Shown one piece after another: positions 21,362-22,462 of a stretch of DNA of 22,462 bases (within the stretch, counting starts at the first letter, position 1; each line of letters opens with the position of its first letter). Source of the DNA: an uncultured Eubacteriales bacterium (lineage in GTDB: Bacteria > Bacillota > Clostridia > Monoglobales > Monoglobaceae); NCBI GenBank assembly GCA_958352815.1, contig CATWQA010000036.1, positions 1 through 22,462 of the forward strand, given 5' to 3'. Below the pieces are notes generated by a model, which saw only the letters and a list, made by a program, of their open reading frames with translations, did no database searches and was not told the origin of the DNA. The translations under genes and the position numbers were made by a program.

Positions 21362-21438
21362 CAGTCACACGCTCCGTCATTCCTCCTCTATCCCAAAAAG
21401 TCTATCGACTTTTCGGGAGCCCTGCGTCTACGGCGCTT
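21362..21438 (+). repeat. Repeat family E, copy 2 (downstream of tRNA-Arg)
   Basis: Matches the reverse complement of 13559-13638, including TCCTCTATCCCAAAAAGTCT (21384-21403) and the hairpin ending GACTTTTCGGGAGCCCT. Same orientation relative to its tRNA as copy 1. Confidence 0.7.
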
Positions 21439-21620
21439 CTTTATTTTTCAAAGTTCGCTTTGCTTCGATGTTCTTTTTTTCAAAGAACGTCTGCGCCTGC
21501 TGTAACGATTAGAAATTAGTTAATTAGTGAATAGGAGCGTAGGTAATTCCATATTCACTAATCGCTATAATGGGAGATTTTTAATTTTATAAATGGATTT
21601 GGATATACGCAACATTCCAA
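21439..21620. other. Gene-free spacer between family E and family D
   Basis: No gene. It has a short CAAAGTTCGCTTTG hairpin and an 11-bp inverted repeat ATTAGTGAATA/TATTCACTAAT (21523-21562) without a U-tract. Confidence 0.5.
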
Positions 21621-21866
21621 TTCGTAGGGGCGCTATTTTTTGCGCCCGCCGACTTAATTAACGGTTAATATCGTATTATGCGGATTTGGTACTTTACTTC
21701 AGATACAATCCCTATTAATTTACATAATCACATTGGTTTGTAAACGGGCACAGCTGTAACCCAACATCTTTGATGTTGGCTGGCACTCATTATTTAGATT
21801 TAGCAATAGTAATTAATGTCAATAATAATACAACGTTTGTCGCCGATAAAGCGGCGCCCCTACGAA
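21621..21866. repeat. Family D MITE-like element, copy 3
   Basis: TTCGTAGGGGCGC at the left and GCGCCCCTACGAA at the right are perfect 13-bp terminal inverted repeats of a 246-bp AT-rich element with no coding capacity. It includes a family A unit at 21751-21830. This is the simplest full-length copy: the extra block found at about 12153-12230 and 13296-13373 is absent. No target duplication is evident. Confidence 0.8.
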
Positions 21867-21882
21867 AATGAGAATTTACATA

Positions 21883-21945
21883 TGCTAAATCCCATTTGGG
21901 TTGATAGAAATTGTTTGTGTGGTTTTCAGTTATTATTCCTCCGAA
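21883..21945 (-). other. Scar where the SLOG gene was lost in locus 2
   Basis: Read on the minus strand, the SLOG ribosome binding site GGAGGAATAATA is followed immediately by CTGAAAACCACACAAACAAT and ACCCAAATGGGATT, which in locus 1 lie beyond the SLOG gene (about 13110-13150). About 515 bp, the complete reading frame plus its tail, are missing. GAAAA occurs at both edges in locus 1 (12597 and 13113 region), a possible microhomology. Confidence 0.75.
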
Positions 21946-21953
21946 AAATATAT

Positions 21954-22025
21954 TAGATATACAATATATCTATTTTTGTATTATATCACAAAATATAAAT
22001 AAAATAAATATACAATATATTTATC
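21954..22025. promoter_or_regulatory. Operators and promoter of RHH copy 2
   Basis: TAGATATACAATATATCTA (21954-21972) and AATAAATATACAATATATTT (about 22003) keep the positions of O2 and O1 in locus 1. TTGTAT (about 21977) and a TAAAAT-like -10 are candidates for the RHH promoter. The centres have changed from CTGTA to CAATA, but the arms are conserved. Confidence 0.6.
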
Positions 22026-22038
22026 TTGGAGTGACAAT

Positions 22039-22239
22039 ATGGCTATTAAGAGTGTATCAATCAGAATAGAGCAGGAAATGCTGAATAAAATCGGATATGT
22101 CGCTGAATATGAAGGACGGAGTGTCAACAGTCATATTCTCGTACTGATCCGTGAAAATATTAAAAAGTTTGAAGAAGAAAACGGGAAAATTGAAGGCAGC
22201 ATAAAACCTGATGTTAACGTAAAACCAACAAGAAAGTAA
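22039..22239 (+). CDS. Ribbon-helix-helix DNA-binding protein, locus 2
   Basis: The 66-residue near-copy of the protein at 12284-12484 has differences at only three residues (Asn for Asp 16, Ile for Val 37, Ser for Asn 54). It has the same strand (KSVSIRIEQEMLNKI), two helices and charged tail. Start ATG at 22039 follows GGAG by 7 nt. Its divergent SLOG partner is gone, yet frame and operators are intact, so the RHH protein may still act, perhaps on both loci. A terminator follows its stop. Confidence 0.85.
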   Translation: MAIKSVSIRIEQEMLNKIGYVAEYEGRSVNSHILVLIRENIKKFEEENGKIEGSIKPDVNVKPTRK

Positions 22240-22258
22240 TATTGTGAAAACGCAAAAA

Positions 22259-22305
22259 ACCGTGATACAATCCGCCGAAGGGCAGACAGTATTACGGTAT
22301 TTTTG
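22259..22305 (+). terminator. Terminator after RHH copy 2
   Basis: ACCGTGATAC pairs with GTATTACGGT (one G-T pair) around a 20-nt loop and is followed by ATTTTTG. Confidence 0.6.
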
Positions 22306-22462
22306 ATTAAAAATTATGTGTATGGAATTAATGTATACAGAAACTCGGCTGAGTGTGGTTTATGTTTATAAAAACTTAATTAATGCATGCAGAAACTCAA
22401 TTAATGTATACAGTAATCCCCAAAGTAAAGTAAAGGAAAGTAAAGTATAGTAAAGTAAAAGA
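22306..22462 (+). pseudogene. Possible remnant of a phage/ICE replication-protein linker
   Basis: No intact gene is seen. Broken frames read INVYRNSAE and then INACRNSINVYSNPQSKVKES, followed by V and a stop. The DNA is a run of AAAGT/GTAAA units. Phage replisome-organiser (DnaD-like) proteins of Firmicutes often carry such low-complexity linkers, with NVYRNS- and SKVKE-type repeats. Frame changes and stops mean it would be decayed. The window ends inside the run, so the call is tentative. Confidence 0.3.

Noticed and set aside
21150..21512. Open frame spanning tRNA-Arg
   Set aside because: APVAQLDRVNGYEP-type peptide is the usual translation of a tRNA, followed by family E repeat DNA.

Overview
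The window reads as a chromosomal segment of a low-GC Bacillota of class Clostridia, most likely an uncultured Oscillospirales-type gut bacterium. The reasons are the gene order rpmG-secE-nusG-rplK-rplA-rplJ-rplL with Firmicutes-style leaders, Soj/Spo0J-type parA-parB close to serS, a SpoVB/MurJ-type flippase, a zinc-ribbon AbrB-like regulator, a two-gene sufCB iron-sulphur system, strong GGAGG ribosome binding sites and near-consensus SigA promoters. The species cannot be named from this sequence alone.

Layout. 1-2960 (minus): a lipid-flippase-like membrane protein and a PAP2 phosphatase, separated by repeats. 3010-3952 (minus): tRNA-Tyr and a trans-aconitate methyltransferase-like gene. 4196-4462 (plus): an AbrB/zinc-ribbon regulator. 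4982-8438 (minus): the ribosomal protein cluster rpmG-secE-nusG-rplK-rplA-rplJ-rplL, with an L10 leader plus attenuator before rplJ and two rRNA-mimicking L1 sites before rplK and rplA. The cluster ends at a terminator and no rpoB follows. 8642-9685 (plus): a YkvI-like membrane protein. 10214-11859 (minus): sufC-sufB. 12284-13057: a divergent pair, a ribbon-helix-helix (RHH) repressor and a SLOG/DUF1273-like protein, with shared operators. 13683-13861 (minus): tRNA-fMet and tRNA-Leu. 14029-15488 (plus): rsmA-rdgB. 15782-19539 (plus): parS-parA-parS-parB, a membrane coiled-coil protein, and serS. 20054-21009: a third parS-like site, queH and a small unknown gene (minus). 21234-21310 (plus): tRNA-Arg. 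22039-22239 (plus): a second copy of the RHH gene, whose divergent SLOG partner has been cleanly lost.

The intergenic space is unusually rich in interspersed repeats. I see at least five families: a ~80 bp hairpin family (A), a GC-rich double-hairpin family (B), a CGCCCTG/CAGGGCG hairpin (C), MITE-like elements with GTAGGGGCGC terminal inverted repeats (D), and a CCCGAAAAGTC hairpin family near tRNAs (E). Some are nested: a 103 bp unit containing family A sits inside the loop of family C hairpins at two places.

The most interesting signal is the RHH-SLOG module. Locus 1 lies between ~120 bp direct repeats spaced 1143 bp apart. Locus 2 preserves the operators, the RHH gene, the far flank and the MITE, but not the SLOG gene. 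Both loci lie in the same relative order beside a tRNA (tRNA, terminator, family E, MITE, module). This suggests a small mobile or duplicated regulatory module of unknown purpose. It is a candidate system, not a proven one.
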